DNA from: Muscardinus avellanarius
Lineage: Eukaryota > Chordata > Mammalia > Rodentia > Gliridae
Length of the DNA stretch: 64,000 bases
Reading direction: 5' to 3'
Assembly (NCBI GenBank): GCA_963383645.1
Contig: OY726571.1
Span: 23,591,785 to 23,655,784 of the forward strand
Shown here: positions 34,276-46,602 of the stretch, piece by piece
Layout: each line of letters starts with the position of its first letter
How positions within the stretch are numbered: position 1 is the stretch's first letter
Translations under genes and position numbers: made by a program
The notes under the pieces: model-generated
Seen by the model: only the letters and a program-made list of their open reading frames with translations
The model's database searches: none
Told to the model about the DNA's origin: nothing

Positions 34276-35549
34276 GAAGGAAGGTAGTTCTAATGAGAGG
34301 ATCTAGGATATAATGGTGTAATGTATGACTTCCAAGAAAGAGCAAAATATTAGTCTTTCAATTCTGACATCAATGATAACATAAAATGTTTTCACATTTC
34401 TAGAGTTGAAGGAAAATGATAAGACAATACCAGAGTATTTTATGCCATGGCATGTGAGTAATAAGAATATTATTATCAGTGAAATATGCTTATGTAGACT
34501 GAATTCATTAATTCAATCTCGAGGAGTCCTTAGAGGTGCAACTGCATAAAATCTTCACTGTGAGATTGATGTGGCCTTGAGAAACAGGATGTAGTTGGGA
34601 AGGCAAATGAATAAATATGAAGAGAAAAACTTGCTATAAACTCAGAAATAATCACACTAATTCTGCTTCAGGGAACTGGCAAACACATCTTGAAGGATAT
34701 TAATTTGATTCTGTAATATAAAATGTGAAAAATTGCTAGGTAGAAAAATTATTTATCAAAATGCTTTTTATTTAAACTAGCAACTAAATTTCTACACAAC
34801 ATCTGTTGTTAAAGAATTCTGGAGATGTAGTTTTTTACTCTTTAGCTAAAGTTATTGTTTTATAATTAGTATATGTATAAAATTTGAAAATAGTGATATT
34901 ATTTTATTTAATATTTCTTTATACTGAATATTTAATGCATATGAATTAATCATTGGTTTAATATTAAATAAGCATTAAATATTTATAAATATTGAGATTC
35001 AAGGAAAATTTATTTGAAAGGCTTCATCAACTTTAAGACACCCAAAATTAATTAATTCTATTGGGCTTAGATTTTGAATTATATAGGCCAATTATCAGTA
35101 TCAATTGATGGAAACATCTTTTGAAAGAGTGTGTAATTCAAGCACATAATCTAAAGTGCTATAGTCTATATAGATTCTTTGTTTATATTTTCCTATGCCA
35201 GAAATCAGAATAGTTTGAATATACATAAAAAAGAATTGAATTGCAGAAAGTATATCTTGAAATGAAAGAGCCAGTAGCTAGAATTAATAATATTAACTTA
35301 GAAGCTATCAAACTTAGAAGGTAAATCTATTGAAGAACAAATACAACTATTTTATAACATAATAGCTATGTGAAACTTCTGACTCCTAAAGAAATGTCCT
35401 GGTTTATGCAGCTTTTAGGAAGCAAATAAAATGAATAAAATATTATGACTAATATTTTTATATTTTGACCAATATAAAGTTTTTGTTAATACTAAGAGGC
35501 ACATTACTTACCAGCTTTGACTTCATATGGAATAAATATCTGCTTATCT
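34276..35549. other. AT-rich non-coding stretch
   Basis: Very AT-rich around 34860-35000. No gene or repeat recognised. Confidence 0.45.
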
Positions 35550-35805
35550 GTGTTAGGATTGGTGGATCACAGCTCTATCTCTCCAGGCATCTGCAGGCAG
35601 GTGGGAGTTTGGCTGAGGGCTGGCTACTCTTGGATAGTCTCCCCACAAGCCTGGTGGTTGGTTAGCTGCCTATGGGGACAATAGAAGTCTCAGTTGTCTC
35701 TCACCATATAACAGATTGGCTTGGGCTTATTCTCATATTGACTAGACAGCATTCCAAGAGGTACATATCTCTTTGACTTTTCCACTGCATGTTGTTCATC
35801 TTAAA
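35550..35805. mobile_element. Possible ancient mammalian repeat
   Basis: A less AT-rich segment with phrasing typical of an old interspersed repeat ('GGTGGATCACAGCTCTATCT', 'TTTGGCTGAGGGCTGGCTAC', 'GGGCTTATTCTCATATTGAC'). I recall similar sequence from ancient mammalian repeats but cannot name the family reliably. An A-rich tract follows (35803-35870). Confidence 0.4.
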
Positions 35806-35870
35806 AAAAAAAAAAACTAAACTAAAAACAGAAAAAGAAAGAAAGACAAAAGAAAAAAGAAAAAAAAAAA

Positions 35871-36949
35871 TGAACCCAAAAGGCCAGCTTGGAGCTTGGA
35901 CTTAAAACGTAGCAAAACTATCCATATTCCATTTCTAGATGGGAAACCATGAAAAGTTACATTTTGAATATGAGTGATTATGGGGAAGGGAGACATTTCA
36001 ACCTCTGTTCCAAATAATCTATCATTTATGCTTTTAAATATTTATATCACTTTCTACATTTGGCCAAAATATATTGAAGTAAACAGGATATAAATTACAG
36101 TAAATGATGAAATACAAAAATGACTCCTCTAATTTATCAAATATAGGAATTATATTGTCTTAAGAAACTAAGATAACCTGAAATTGTATGATGTGAGTTT
36201 ACTTTTGCAATTACAGAGAATTCTCAAAATATAAGAAGGCACACGTACTGAACAGAGTTTGAGAATGACTACAAAAAAGACCTCTCAGAATAAAATAAAT
36301 CTGTGAAATTATTTATTTGGAAGTTGTGGAACCTTAGGAGAGAAAACTAAAAGATAATTTCATTGCCAGGTTTCTTAGAGTAATGCAATTACAGCTGAAG
36401 AAACAGTGTTTGGAGATGATGAATACCAATATAAAGCATTTTTTGACACGCACTTTGTTATAACTGATTCAATTTTTTATTTTGATAGTAGACAAAAATT
36501 ATACATACCTTCACATTTTACATATATGCAAAAATCAAGAAATAATTGTGATCAGAGTTAATAAACTGCTGAAATAGACACTTGCAACTTTACTTCATAT
36601 AATCCGGATCAGGAGTTTAGATATGTGGCTTCACCTACTACTTTATCAAGGACACACAGGCATTTTCCATACTACATTAAACTTATAGCATGGCTTTTAT
36701 TGTTATTTATGCAGAGCATGTCATGCATTTAGAATTGAAGGCTACATATCAAGTGTGATTTAGGAACTTGACAATGCCTGAAACTTCTCCTTAGTATCTC
36801 TCCCCATATTTTATTGTGAACCTTGTAATTACCTTATTAGAGTCCTTCCTTTGAGTGAAAGCAGGTCCTTAGGAAAATTTTTACAAAAAGAAACATCTTA
36901 TTCTAGTCCATGTTTGTATATTATCAAACACTGTTTCAACATTTAAAGT
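35871..36949. other. AT-rich non-coding stretch
   Basis: Nothing recognised. Confidence 0.45.
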
Positions 36950-37466
36950 GATAGATAAAATAATGGTCTCCCAAATATGTCCACATTTGAATCCTTAGAA
37001 CCTATGGATATTATGTTACATGGCAAAACAAAGAATAAGACAGGTAAAAGGATTAGGTCTCCTAACCAGCTGGCCTCAAGAGAGAAAGATGACATTAGTT
37101 TGTCTTACTTGATCCAAAATAAACACAGAGGGTCCATAAATGAAGAAAGCAGAGAGTATGTGACAGAAAAGGGAAATGTGAGAAAGACTCAACCAGTTGT
37201 TGATGGCTTTGGGGATGGAAGAAGAGCATGAAACAAAGAATGCAGGTGGATCTAGCAGATAAACAAAACAAAACAAAAAACAAGCATAGAGATTCCTCTC
37301 TAGAAAATCCAGAAGGAACACAGCTGGAGGGATAACATCACCCTAACCCAGTAAGAACCATTTTTGTAGTCTAACCTCCAAAAGTGAAAGGCAATAAATG
37401 TTTACTGTGTTAAAAAACTAAGGTTATAATAATTACTTATGGCAGCGGTAGAAAACCAGTAAATCT
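36950..37466 (+). mobile_element. MLT1-like MaLR LTR
   Basis: The start 'AATGGTCTCCCAAATATGTC', then 'CACATTTGAATCCTTAGAAC' and 'TATGTTACATGGCAAAACAA', and the end 'TTATGGCAGCGGTAGAAAAC', are hallmarks of MLT1-type LTRs ('..CCCAAATATGTCCAC..', '..TATGGCAGCCCTAGAAAAC'). It lacks the usual middle part in recognisable form. The 84-codon open frame inside (36977-37231) is a chance frame in the LTR. Confidence 0.75.
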
Positions 37467-37860
37467 GGCTTTGAAATAAGAAAATACTTGAAGAGGCAGC
37501 TCAAGGGCTGAATAACAGTGGGGCTGCATGGGAGGGTCAATGGTGTGGACAAAAGTATGGGAAGAAAATTCTGAGCTGTGCCTGCCTTGGAGGCCAATTC
37601 CAGGAGAGTTTTAAGGATGGCTTTCAATGCCTATTTCATGTAGCTATCCTTGGAAGATGAACCATGAGAAAGAAAGGGCTGTTCTGAAATGGTAGGAAGT
37701 ATGACTACAGGAGCTGAAAATACAGCTGTATAATACACACTTCCTATGCAATATTGTCAGGGATAGAACTGAAATACATATATGCTTTGTGTACATAATT
37801 ACAGACATGTACACCCACTGGGTTTTATATATCCAGATTATTCTAGTTGTCTTCCTTCCT
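37467..37860. other. Non-coding stretch
   Basis: Nothing recognised. Confidence 0.4.
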
Positions 37861-38045
37861 TTTTTTTTGTAGTACTGGCAATCGAACCCAGGGACATTCT
37901 ACTTACCTCTGAGCTATACCTTCTGACTTTTTTATTTTGAAACAAGCTCTTGGCTAAATTATCATGCACTATTCTTGAACGTCTGTCCTCTTATTTCAGC
38001 CTCCTAAGTCTTGGGATTGCATGGTGTGCGTCACTATGTTAGGAG
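37861..38045 (-). mobile_element. B1-dID SINE, degraded (minus)
   Basis: 'GGCAATCGAACCCAGGGACA' (ID-like half), linker, 'TTCAGCCTCCTAAGTCTTGG' (B1-like half). Confidence 0.8.
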
Positions 38046-38154
38046 CTAGTTTTGTTTTATGTTTTAAATCCATCCAAAATTCTACAATATACTTTTATAA
38101 TTAAACAAGACTAGTGGTATTTCAAGATCATATTTATCTATTGTCAAAAGGTAG

Positions 38155-38300
38155 AGGTAACCAGGCGTGGTGGCGCATGCTTGTAATCCCAGTACTTGGG
38201 AGGCTGAAACAGGAGGATCATACAGGTTGGAAGCCAGCCTCAGCTACATACTGAGGCTCTCAGCAACTTAGTGAGACCTGTCTCCAAATAAAATATAAAA
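38155..38300 (+). mobile_element. B1-dID SINE, first part (split by an L1)
   Basis: 'CCAGGCGTGGTGGCGCATGC' to the linker 'AAATAAAATATAAAA'. The ID-like half continues at 39198. The SINE's own duplication AAAAGGTAG is at 38146-38154 and 39261-39269. Confidence 0.92.
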
Positions 38301-39182
38301 GATTTTCTTTTCCTTTTGGTTTTTTTGAGAAAGTTTTTTTTTTTTTTTTTTATCTATGCCTGTATGTTGCAGTGTTGGACCTATGTTTTCTTCAAGGAGC
38401 CTCAAGGACGTTGGTTTAATTTCCAAGTCTTGATTCATCTTGAATTGACTCTTGTGCAGGGTGAGAAAGTGGGATTTATTTCAATTTTTCTGCATATGAT
38501 TAACCAGTTTTGCCAGCGCCATTTGTTGAAAAGGCTATCTTTTTTTCTATGTATGTTTTTGGCCCTTTTGTAAAAAATCAATTGGCTGTAAGTCTGTGGA
38601 CTTGTTTCTGAGTCTTCTATTCTGCTCCATTGATCTATGTACCTGTTTTTGTGCCAGTATCATGCTGTTTTTTTTTATTAAAATGGCTTTGTAGTATAGT
38701 AAGATGTCTATCAAAAGATGAATGGATTACAAAACTGTGGAATATGCACAAATTCTCAGCCATAAAGATAAACACAATTACATCATTTACATGGAAAAGG
38801 ATGGAACTGGAGGACATATGCTAAGTGATATTTGTCAGTCATAAAATCTAAGAAATTGGATGCCTTCCCTAATATGCGAAATTTAGGGAAAAATGATTAA
38901 CAGGAGGAACTCTAGATGAAAAAGGAGATCCTATAGAGGAGGAAATAAAGCGACCTAACTGAGGCAATGAGAGGGGGGAAGAGGGAAACTCTCTAAAACA
39001 CAGGATGTACTTAAACAAACATCAAAGTCAATCACTAAGCCAAGCATGGGATGGAGGGAGGGGGAGGGAATGGGGTGGGAAATGTGTAAGGGCTAATTGG
39101 GTGATGTGTGCATGTATGTCTACACCATCTTTATCCCATTAAGATGTATGAATACAATATGCCCATAAAAAATTTTAAAAAT
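38301..39182 (+). mobile_element. Twin-primed L1 inserted in a SINE, lineage-B 3' UTR
   Basis: 38301-38700 is ORF2 in minus orientation ('GTCTTGATTCATCTTGAATT', 'TGATTAACCAGTTTTGCCAG', 'TCTTCTATTCTGCTCCATTG'). 38701-39182 is the ORF2 end and 3' UTR in plus orientation ('AAAGATGAATGGATTACAAA', 'CAGGAGGAACTCTAGATGAA', 'GCTAATTGGGTGATGTGTGC'). The flip is at 38700/38701. The target-site duplication AAATAAAATATAAAA (15 bp, perfect) is at 38286-38300 and 39183-39197, in the linker of the host SINE. Compared with the full-length L1, about 0.6 kb between the two pieces is missing. Confidence 0.93.
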
Positions 39183-39197
39183 AAATAAAATATAAAA

Positions 39198-39260
39198 TAG
39201 GTTGTCCGAGAGTGTAGCCTGGAGGGAGAATGCCCCTGGGTTCCACCCCTAGTACCACAA
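39198..39260 (+). mobile_element. B1-dID SINE, second part (ID-like half)
   Basis: 'GAGAGTGTAGCCTGGAGGGA', 'CCCCTGGGTTCCACCCCTAG'. Continues the SINE that starts at 38155. Confidence 0.92.
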
Positions 39261-39269
39261 AAAAGGTAG

Positions 39270-40173
39270 TTGAAATACATATGAAAGATAGGAATCATTT
39301 TGCTTCTTATTTTTATATTTTAACATCAAATTCATTAGACATTTCCTATTTATCTTTCATTTGAATTCCTTTTCTTTTTCAGTGAATATCTAGACAAATA
39401 TCAGTGTCTTTTATTCCATTGGTATAGGGAGCTTCTTTTGGCTATGATTTACAGATTTAATACTGGTGCTATGCATGCTTAATAGCTTCTGTGACAATTC
39501 TTCCTGTCCCTCATTGTGTAAACTTGGGGCTGCATAAATGAATAGATGTCAACATTGATTTTCTTCCCTATTATCCTAAAAGGATTTCTTCTTCTCAAGT
39601 GTCCTTTTTGCTTATACCATTTTATACTCTCAAATAGAATGAGAGCAATTTTTCCATGAACTACAATTTATTTGATACTCAGTTATATTAGTGTAAAGTA
39701 AAACAATAGTGGGAGAGAAATAGGCCTAAAGGAGTCCATAAAGACTCACAGAGTAATCATGAAGAGATGGATGGATGCTAGACATGGGAAGGGAATCATG
39801 TGAGAGGCTAATAATCTTTTCTGCCTTTTAGAGAAGTTCTCTTTGGAGACCTCAATCAGTCCCTTCTAAAGGGAATCCTGATTGAAAGAAGGATGCTTCG
39901 GTCCTGACAGCTTACTGAGGCATAACTTAGCAATCTCTACCAGGAACTAAAGGCACTTATAATCAACATCTTACAGAAATAATGTTTTGAGATTGCTAAA
40001 GACAATAGTAGAGGTACAGTTTGAAGATATAGGAAAAGTCCAAGAATACATACTTGGATGGAACTTGATTTGGAATTTCACCAAAGTTCAACCCTCCATT
40101 ACATTAGAATACCAAACAGAGTAGAAGTGTGGGAGATTGTTATTGAATTCAATGTGTGCTCCAGAGACCTAGT
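39270..40173. other. Non-coding stretch
   Basis: Nothing recognised. Confidence 0.45.
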
Positions 40174-40556
40174 GTACTGGTCCTCTCTAGCTGCCATAGC
40201 AATATAGCAGACTGAACATTTTGACCAACATAAATTGACTTTCTAAGATATGGAGACTAGAAGTCCAAGATCAAGGTTGTGGCAGGGGTGGTTTATGGTG
40301 AAGCCTCTCTGCTTGGCATGCAGACAGCCACCTTCTGACTATGATTTTTACAGGGCCTTTTCTCTGGGTATGTATGCTCCTGTGTGTCTCTTTCTTATAT
40401 GAACACCAGCCCTATTTTATTGGGGGCACACTCATATAACCTCATTTAACCTTAATCAGTATCTTAGTACCTTTCCAAAGGACTTATCTCTAAATGGATT
40501 AGAACTTCAAAATATGGAGTTTGAGGGATTCAAAATTAAATCCATTCACCTAGGAA
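40174..40556 (-). mobile_element. MLT1-like MaLR LTR (minus)
   Basis: The reverse complement carries MLT1 landmarks: 'CCTTGATCTTGGACTTCTAG', 'GGGCTGGTGTTCATATAAGA' (compare 'GACTGGTGTCCTTATAA') and 'GTTATATGAGTGTGCCCCCA'. These fit the 3' half of an MLT1 LTR on the minus strand. Confidence 0.7.
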
Positions 40557-40598
40557 AAAAATAAGAATTTTTGTTCCCAAAAATCTGATATGAATTTG

Positions 40599-40792
40599 GT
40601 GGTACTGGGGTTCCTAGAAACCCTTCTACCTCTGGGCTACATTCCTAGACCTATATTTTTTATACATTTTTTTTTTTTATTTGGAAATAGGGTCTCTTAA
40701 GCCAGCATAGCTGGCTTCCAACCTGCCCGACCTTCCTGTTTCCACCTCCCAAGCGCGGGGATTACAACCATGCCCCACCATGCCTGGCCTAG
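40599..40792 (-). mobile_element. B1-dID SINE, young subfamily (minus)
   Basis: 'TGGTACTGGGGTTCCTAGAA' to 'CACCATGCCTGGCC'. A perfect 17-bp duplication AATCTGATATGAATTTG lies at 40582-40598 and 40793-40809. Confidence 0.95.
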
Positions 40793-40849
40793 AATCTGAT
40801 ATGAATTTGAATGATGGCTAATATGTTCATTATTAACAAACATATATTA

Positions 40850-41028
40850 TTTTTGTGTGTTAGGGATTGAAAACAGGGGCACTTTACCTCCAAGCTAGAC
40901 ACCCAGCTCTTATTATTTTAAAACAGAGTCTCATTCCGTTACTGTGTGCTGGCCTCCAACCTGCAATTCTCCTTTCTCAGCCTCCCAATTACTGGAATTA
41001 CAGGCATGTGGCATCTGCCCAGCTCTGA
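40850..41028 (-). mobile_element. B1-dID SINE, older (minus)
   Basis: 'GGATTGAAAACAGGGGCACT' (ID-like half) to 'TACAGGCATGTGGCATCTGC' (B1-like half). Confidence 0.82.
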
Positions 41029-42187
41029 ATATGTTATCTTTAACCTAAAATGTTCCTCTTTTGCATATGTATTTACCAAAGAAAAGCTTCATGAAAATAT
41101 CTTCTAAGCAGTTACCTTTATAAAGAAGGATCTATTTGAAATCAACTGGCTATTGTCACAGGTTTTCCTACCATGAACTGAGCTCAGAGAAAAATTAGAT
41201 AGAATAAATGAGTATTTCTTTCCAAGACTTGAATGACAGTTTTATGATGTGATTCAGCTGCAGTCAATAAGCTGTGGTTCACCACAATATCACTGACTTT
41301 CTTGTCTCCTTTATTTTTGGCTTTATAATCTCTGAGCATGACAACCGCTGATCATATTCTCAGTGCAATCAAACTTGGCATCTTACCAAAGGCCAAGTAG
41401 TTTAAAAAATACAGTACTTTAATGTAGAACTTTGAAGTTGATATTAAATATGAACAAATCACAGCACTGTCGAGTTGCAGTAAGGTAGTTCTATGGGAAG
41501 TATAAATCATATAAAGCTTTTGGTAAGTTGTGATTGCAAGGAATGAATACAAAACATCATGGTATAGATATATGGAATATTATCTATTTTTTACTTTATG
41601 TCCCATCTTCATTATCAAATATTTTATTCTTTAGAAAATATTTTTGCTGAATACCATATACTTTCTAAATACTGGATCTAACAAAAAGGTAAAGAATACA
41701 ATTTTTAATTTATATCATTTGACTAATGACTTAAAGTTTTATGATTGGTAACATTAAAAATAGTATTATGATTGGTAATGTTAAAATACAATTAAATTAT
41801 AGGATCTGATTTCCACTGTAAAAATTTAAAACAAATGAATTATTGCAGGCAAACTGATGAAGAAAAATGACATTAACAATAATTTAGGCATTATATAATG
41901 AAGCACATCTGTACTAAATATGAATATAATTTTGTGTTTATCTAAACCAATATGATGTGTGTGTAAATCATGCATATTGTACATAAACACAAAATAACTA
42001 CAGGCTCACAATTTACAATTGAATGACTCCAGAGTGACAATTTACTTCAAATATTTATCATTCCTTAGAGCAAGTCATTCATGACTTTTTAAACTATTCT
42101 GACTCATAACTCATATCCTCCTAAGGAAAATTTTTCAAAGTTGTTTTTGCAACATGATGAATAAATTTCAGTTTATAAAATAAAACA
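41029..42187. other. AT-rich non-coding stretch
   Basis: Nothing recognised. Confidence 0.45.
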
Positions 42188-42330
42188 ATATTGGGAGGCT
42201 GAGAAAGGAGAATTGCAGGTTGGAGGCCAGCACAGAGTAACGGAATGAGACTCTGTTTTAAAATAATAAGAGCTGGGTGTCTAGCTTGGAGGTAAAGTGC
42301 CCCTGTTTTCAATCCCTAACACACAAAAAA
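42188..42330 (+). mobile_element. 5'-truncated SINE
   Basis: Begins mid B1-like half ('TTGGGAGGCTGAGAAAGGAG') and runs through the ID-like half ('GTCTAGCTTGGAGGTAAAGT') to the A-rich end. Confidence 0.82.
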
Positions 42331-42546
42331 CATAATTACTTAAAATTATGTAAGTTGATAAATTTTATAAAAAATACTATCCATAATTTCCCTAGAAGAA
42401 AACTAGTAAAATTAATTTTATGCATGCCATATTGAATTTTATTGCATATATACATATATAAATTTTTATAAAATTTTAATAATTTTTTCATTTACTATAA
42501 ATCTCTTTTTCCTTTGCGATATAATTTTTAAAATTCTGACATATAG

Positions 42547-42734
42547 CCAGACGTGGTGGCACATGCTTGTAATCCCCGCGCTTGGGAGGCGGAGACAGGA
42601 GGATCGCGCTGGTTTGGAGCCAGCCTCACTGGATTAAGAGACCCAGATTCCAAATTAAAAAAATATAAAATAGGTCTGGGAGTGTAGCCCGGAGGTAGAA
42701 TGCCTTCCAGGAACCCCAGTACCACCACCAAAAA

Positions 42735-42792
<58 letters not shown>
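42547..42792 (+). mobile_element. B1-dID SINE, young subfamily, with (TA)n tail
   Basis: 'GCCAGACGTGGTGGCACATG' to 'GGAACCCCAGTACCACCACC', then poly-A (42731-42751) and a (TA)n array. The duplication TCTGACATATAG is at 42535-42546 and 42793-42804, so poly-A and (TA)n both lie inside the element. Confidence 0.95.

Positions 42793-42793
<1 letters not shown>
42752..42793. repeat. (TA)n microsatellite
   Basis: About 21 units at the end of the SINE poly-A. Confidence 0.97.
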
Positions 42794-42795
<2 letters not shown>

Positions 42796-42804
42796 GACAT
42801 ATAG

Positions 42805-43578
42805 AAGATATAACTTATAACTAGATAAATAGATTGAAGTGCTTATGGCTCCTTTTTTAAAAAAATTAATTTATCACTTTTTTTAAAAAGAAAACTTTAA
42901 GTATAATAAGATAGAGTCTTTTGGTGACAATACCTATTTACAGTTTGGCTAATAATTTTCTTTTATTGGTTTTTGGAAGTAGAATTTTTTGAGAACTAAT
43001 TGGAGTTTCATTATAGATACAATATCATCAAGATCTTCTTTGAAAATACACTAGTTTTAGAAATCCAAGTATTATATTAAAGTATAATTTTCCACATTCA
43101 AAAATATAATGCTATTAAATTACTTTAACAATTCAGTGAATAAAATATTTTATTGAAATTTGTTTTTCTATTATTAGTAGAAATCTTCATGAGTGTTTGA
43201 TTTTCCTTTTTAGTTAAAATGTCAATCTTTTACTTTATGTGATTAATCTGACTTTTTTGCACTATAAACTCTTTTATTTCTGTTCTACAATTCACTAATA
43301 TATGATGAAAAATCTCTATTTTTAATATAATACTTTTTATTTCTTTTTTAAAGTTAGTTTACAAATTCTGAAATTATTTTTGAGATTATATTAAACCTAT
43401 ATATTTGAAGACAATTGACATGTGCATACAATAGAAATTTCTAATAATTTGGTATGTGCTTAAAAAATTTTGTCTAATATAAATTACAAGACATTAGGAT
43501 AAATCAATATCCTATGGTACTTTGTGAAGGAATGATTGAGAGAAGTGGTTGGAAGTACAAAAGGACTTATTTTTACAG
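42805..43578. other. AT-rich non-coding stretch
   Basis: Nothing recognised. Confidence 0.45.
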
Positions 43579-43592
43579 AAAAGATTAAAGGA

Positions 43593-43778
43593 TAAGCCGT
43601 GTAATGCCAGCATTCGGGAGGCTGAGACAGGAGGATCGCGTTCGCGGACAGCCTCAGCTACTTAGTGAGGCTCTCTGCAACTTAGTGAGACCCTGTTTCA
43701 AAATAAAGAATAAAAAAAAGGGCAGGGGATGTAGCTTGGAGGTAGAATACCGCTGGGTTTCATCCCCAGACCTGAAAA
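43593..43778 (+). mobile_element. B1-dID SINE, internally shortened
   Basis: The B1-like half lacks its first part after 'GCCGTG' (joins directly to 'TAATGCCAGCATTCGGGAGG'). The ID-like half is complete. The 14-bp duplication AAAAGATTAAAGGA lies at 43579-43592 and 43779-43792. Confidence 0.94.
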
Positions 43779-44007
43779 AAAAGATTAAAGGACATGATAA
43801 ATTTAAAGTTATAGAGATTATATTTTTATGTAAATGTGGTAACTAAGGTATGATTGCCAAATATACAGGTAAAGCAAAATTCTATTATCTAAAAAATTAA
43901 AATAACTGATATTCTAATATTTGGTTTGTAATTCAAAATTCTCAAATATCTGAACATAGATCTGAATTTTATGCTGGAAATATTTGCTGTTAAGAAATGA
44001 AATAGAA

Positions 44008-44201
44008 GGCCGAGCGTGGTGGCACACACTTGGAATCCCCGCGCTTGGGAGGCAGAGACAGGAGGATCGCACAGGTTGGAAGCCAGCCGCGCTGGTTTAA
44101 GAGACCCTGTTTCCAAATAAAAAGTATAGAAATAGGTCTGGGAGTGTAGGCTGGAAGTAGGAGGTTTTCCAGGAACCCCAGTACCAACAAAAAAAGAGAG
44201 A
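44008..44201 (+). mobile_element. B1-dID SINE, young subfamily
   Basis: 'GGCCGAGCGTGGTGGCACAC' to 'CCAGGAACCCCAGTACCAAC'. The perfect 16-bp duplication AAGAAATGAAATAGAA lies at 43992-44007 and 44202-44217. Two long minus-strand open frames over this SINE are chance frames. Confidence 0.95.
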
Positions 44202-44217
44202 AAGAAATGAAATAGAA

Positions 44218-46201
44218 TAAACCACAATTAAATATAACGAACAAACCAATAAAAAACTGACAAAACTTAATTAGGCACCTTACCGTTATACACATTGCCA
44301 TTAAAGACAAGAATACATGCTTAAATTCACAGTGGAATATTTATTTTTTTAAAAATGAATATTACAGATTTTGTTAACTACTGGATAGGTTTTCAGACTA
44401 AATTTCACACAAAGTATAAGAACAAAAGTTAAAAACCAATTTATTTTAAGGCACTAGAGCATCACCAAGTAAAAGTAGAAACTGAGATAGTATAGCATAA
44501 AAGACAGAAATGAAACTCGATGAAATTATGGGTAGATGGCTTTTGTCTGAGGTCTTACAGTGGGCCAACAAAGCAAGTGCTTTTCTGATTTGGATTAGTA
44601 ATGACTGACTAGTATAGCACTGCATTTTCAGTGGAGTAATTCTGAAATAAAGTGAAAGCTATAAGGACTTGTAACCCTAAGAGATAATTACATTTGCAGG
44701 GGTGCCAAAGATAGGGCATGAGTGACACAGATTGCTTGTCAGCTTCCAAAGCAGCCTATCGATTTGGAGCCACTCAAAACATACTTATTTAAATATTAAC
44801 CAATAAAATTCTGAAGTAGAATGTTTAAGTGAGGGCACATACTACCTCCAATTTTCAGTCTAACAGCATATTGAGTCTACTTTTTGACTTGGTGGGTCAA
44901 TGAGATAAATGTGTTTTTTTTTGTGAGAGAGACCTTCCTCCACTGAGAATATATCCATAGGGTTCCAATAAACCATTTGGTGGGCAAAGTCTTGAATTTT
45001 GGCAAATTTTAATAATCACTTCTGCCAGTAGAGATGCAACAGTATCACATCAGGGTCTTTAAATTACAGATTCTGACTTGCCAATTATTAGGATGTCTCC
45101 TATGTATCAAAAATATTGGATATCAGAGGTGAGGGGCAATTTTCCCTGAGTCCTGACTCATGGGACTAATGCCAAATGTCAGGATGGTTTAGATACTTCT
45201 TGGAGAGAAATGAAAACATTTATTAGAGGCCCTGACCTCTGATTGTAAGTTAGTCTTTTTTCTGTTTGCTATTGGAATAAAAGTAAGACATGAACATGGC
45301 TGATGGCATACCAATTGTCATTAAATTGTGTAGATTTAGTTTCACTCATAATATGTGGGATAGTTGGGAAAAGATTAATGAGTGAGAGTGAATTTAGTTA
45401 GTCATAATCCTCTGTGTGTCTGTAGAAACCATTGCTGTGTTTTAATTCATACCTAGGGGTATTGAGTTGATACTATATTTCTCCTTAACTCTTCTGACTT
45501 TAAGATATTGAATCATATATATGATTTCTTTCACCTCCAAAATTTTTTTGGACCACCTGACAGGAAGTAGACAGGAATAGTAGGCATTATTTATCTGTCC
45601 TACTCAAATCTCTTGAAATATAAATCTTAAGAATTTAAGATATCTTCACTACCATGATAGAGAAGTATAAACATATAACACATTGTTTTCTGCTATGTAT
45701 TCACATATAGAAGTAAAATCAATGGCATAGTAAATTGGCCCAAAATGCTCTATTGTAACATAAGCTTATATTAACGTCCCCCTTTCTTTAGTTTTAAGAC
45801 TTAATAACTCCATTACCTTCATTCACATGAAAGCTTACCCAATGAGACTGGCCACAATAATATTTGGGGCTGCTACATCCAATGGCTTCATAAAAGTTTG
45901 TCTTTTCATTCTCTCAAATTGCTAGATATATCCTTCAGTTTTTCCAGGCACAAGAAGATCTCAGTCCCACTTCAAATGTCCTTACTACTAAGCTGCAGAA
46001 TTCAAGGTAGAAACATTAAAAGAGACAAGTGAGGACTGAGGGAAAGCAGTCTAGATTTTAGTTGCCAACATGTATTCATTCAGTTTTGAAAGGTTTGGTG
46101 GCTAATAAAAGCTCAAGAAATAAGTAGTAAGAAAACTTATCAGTTGATTTCAATGTTTCTAGTCTAAATTTTGCCTATATTTTTACTGCTAATGCCACTT
46201 A

Positions 46202-46203
<2 letters not shown>
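44218..46203. other. 2 kb non-coding stretch, less AT-rich in part
   Basis: 44500-45700 is compositionally more balanced than most of the window and could be an eroded retroelement. I tried reading short frames on both strands for retroviral or LINE motifs and found none convincing. No gene recognised. Confidence 0.35.
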
Positions 46204-46238
<35 letters not shown>

Positions 46239-46258
46239 TTTGAGTGTTTTAGTAGTGT

Positions 46259-46304
<46 letters not shown>
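46204..46304. repeat. Double (GT)n microsatellite
   Basis: Two GT arrays (46204-46236 and about 46256-46304) separated by a 19-20 base interruption containing 'GTTTGAGTGTTTTAGTA'. They directly precede a minus-strand SINE and may derive from its tail. Confidence 0.95.
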
Positions 46305-46308
<4 letters not shown>

Positions 46309-46502
46309 GGGACTTTAGCCCAGAGGCATTCTAAATCCAATTTACACCTCAACTCTTTTTTTTTTCATTTTTTTATTTTGAAACAGGGTCTCACTAGGTT
46401 ACTGACAGTCTTGCTATATCGCTGAGGTTAGCCTTGAACCTGTGATCTTCATGTTTCACCCCCCCAGCTACTGATATTATAACTATGTGCCACTATTTCT
46501 GG
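46305..46502 (-). mobile_element. B1-dID SINE, degraded (minus)
   Basis: 'TTTAGCCCAGAGGCATTCTA', T-rich linker, 'GTTAGCCTTGAACCTGTGAT' to 'TGTGCCACTATTTCTGG'. Confidence 0.82.
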
Positions 46503-46602
46503 GGTCATTTGTTTGTTTCTTGAACTGACTAAAATTTTCTTTGTGAATATGTACCAAATGTATTATTTTATTAACTAAAAAAGTTTACTAAAATACATTT
46601 TT

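Noticed and set aside
36977..37231. 84-codon open frame with hydrophilic composition
   Set aside because: Lies entirely within an MLT1-like LTR, so a chance frame.
43889..44310. Overlapping 112- and 106-codon minus-strand open frames
   Set aside because: Both run through the SINE at 44008-44201 in two frames; the translated 'SQTYFYTFYLETGS'-like wording recurs wherever this SINE subfamily lies on the opposite strand.
44500..45900. Degraded endogenous retrovirus internal region
   Set aside because: Composition suggested an old retroelement, but short conceptual readings on both strands gave no RT, protease or integrase motif, so it is left unassigned.
46204..46304. Regularly spaced repeats as a CRISPR-like array
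   Set aside because: It is a double GT microsatellite next to a SINE; the window is mammalian and no spacer-repeat structure exists.
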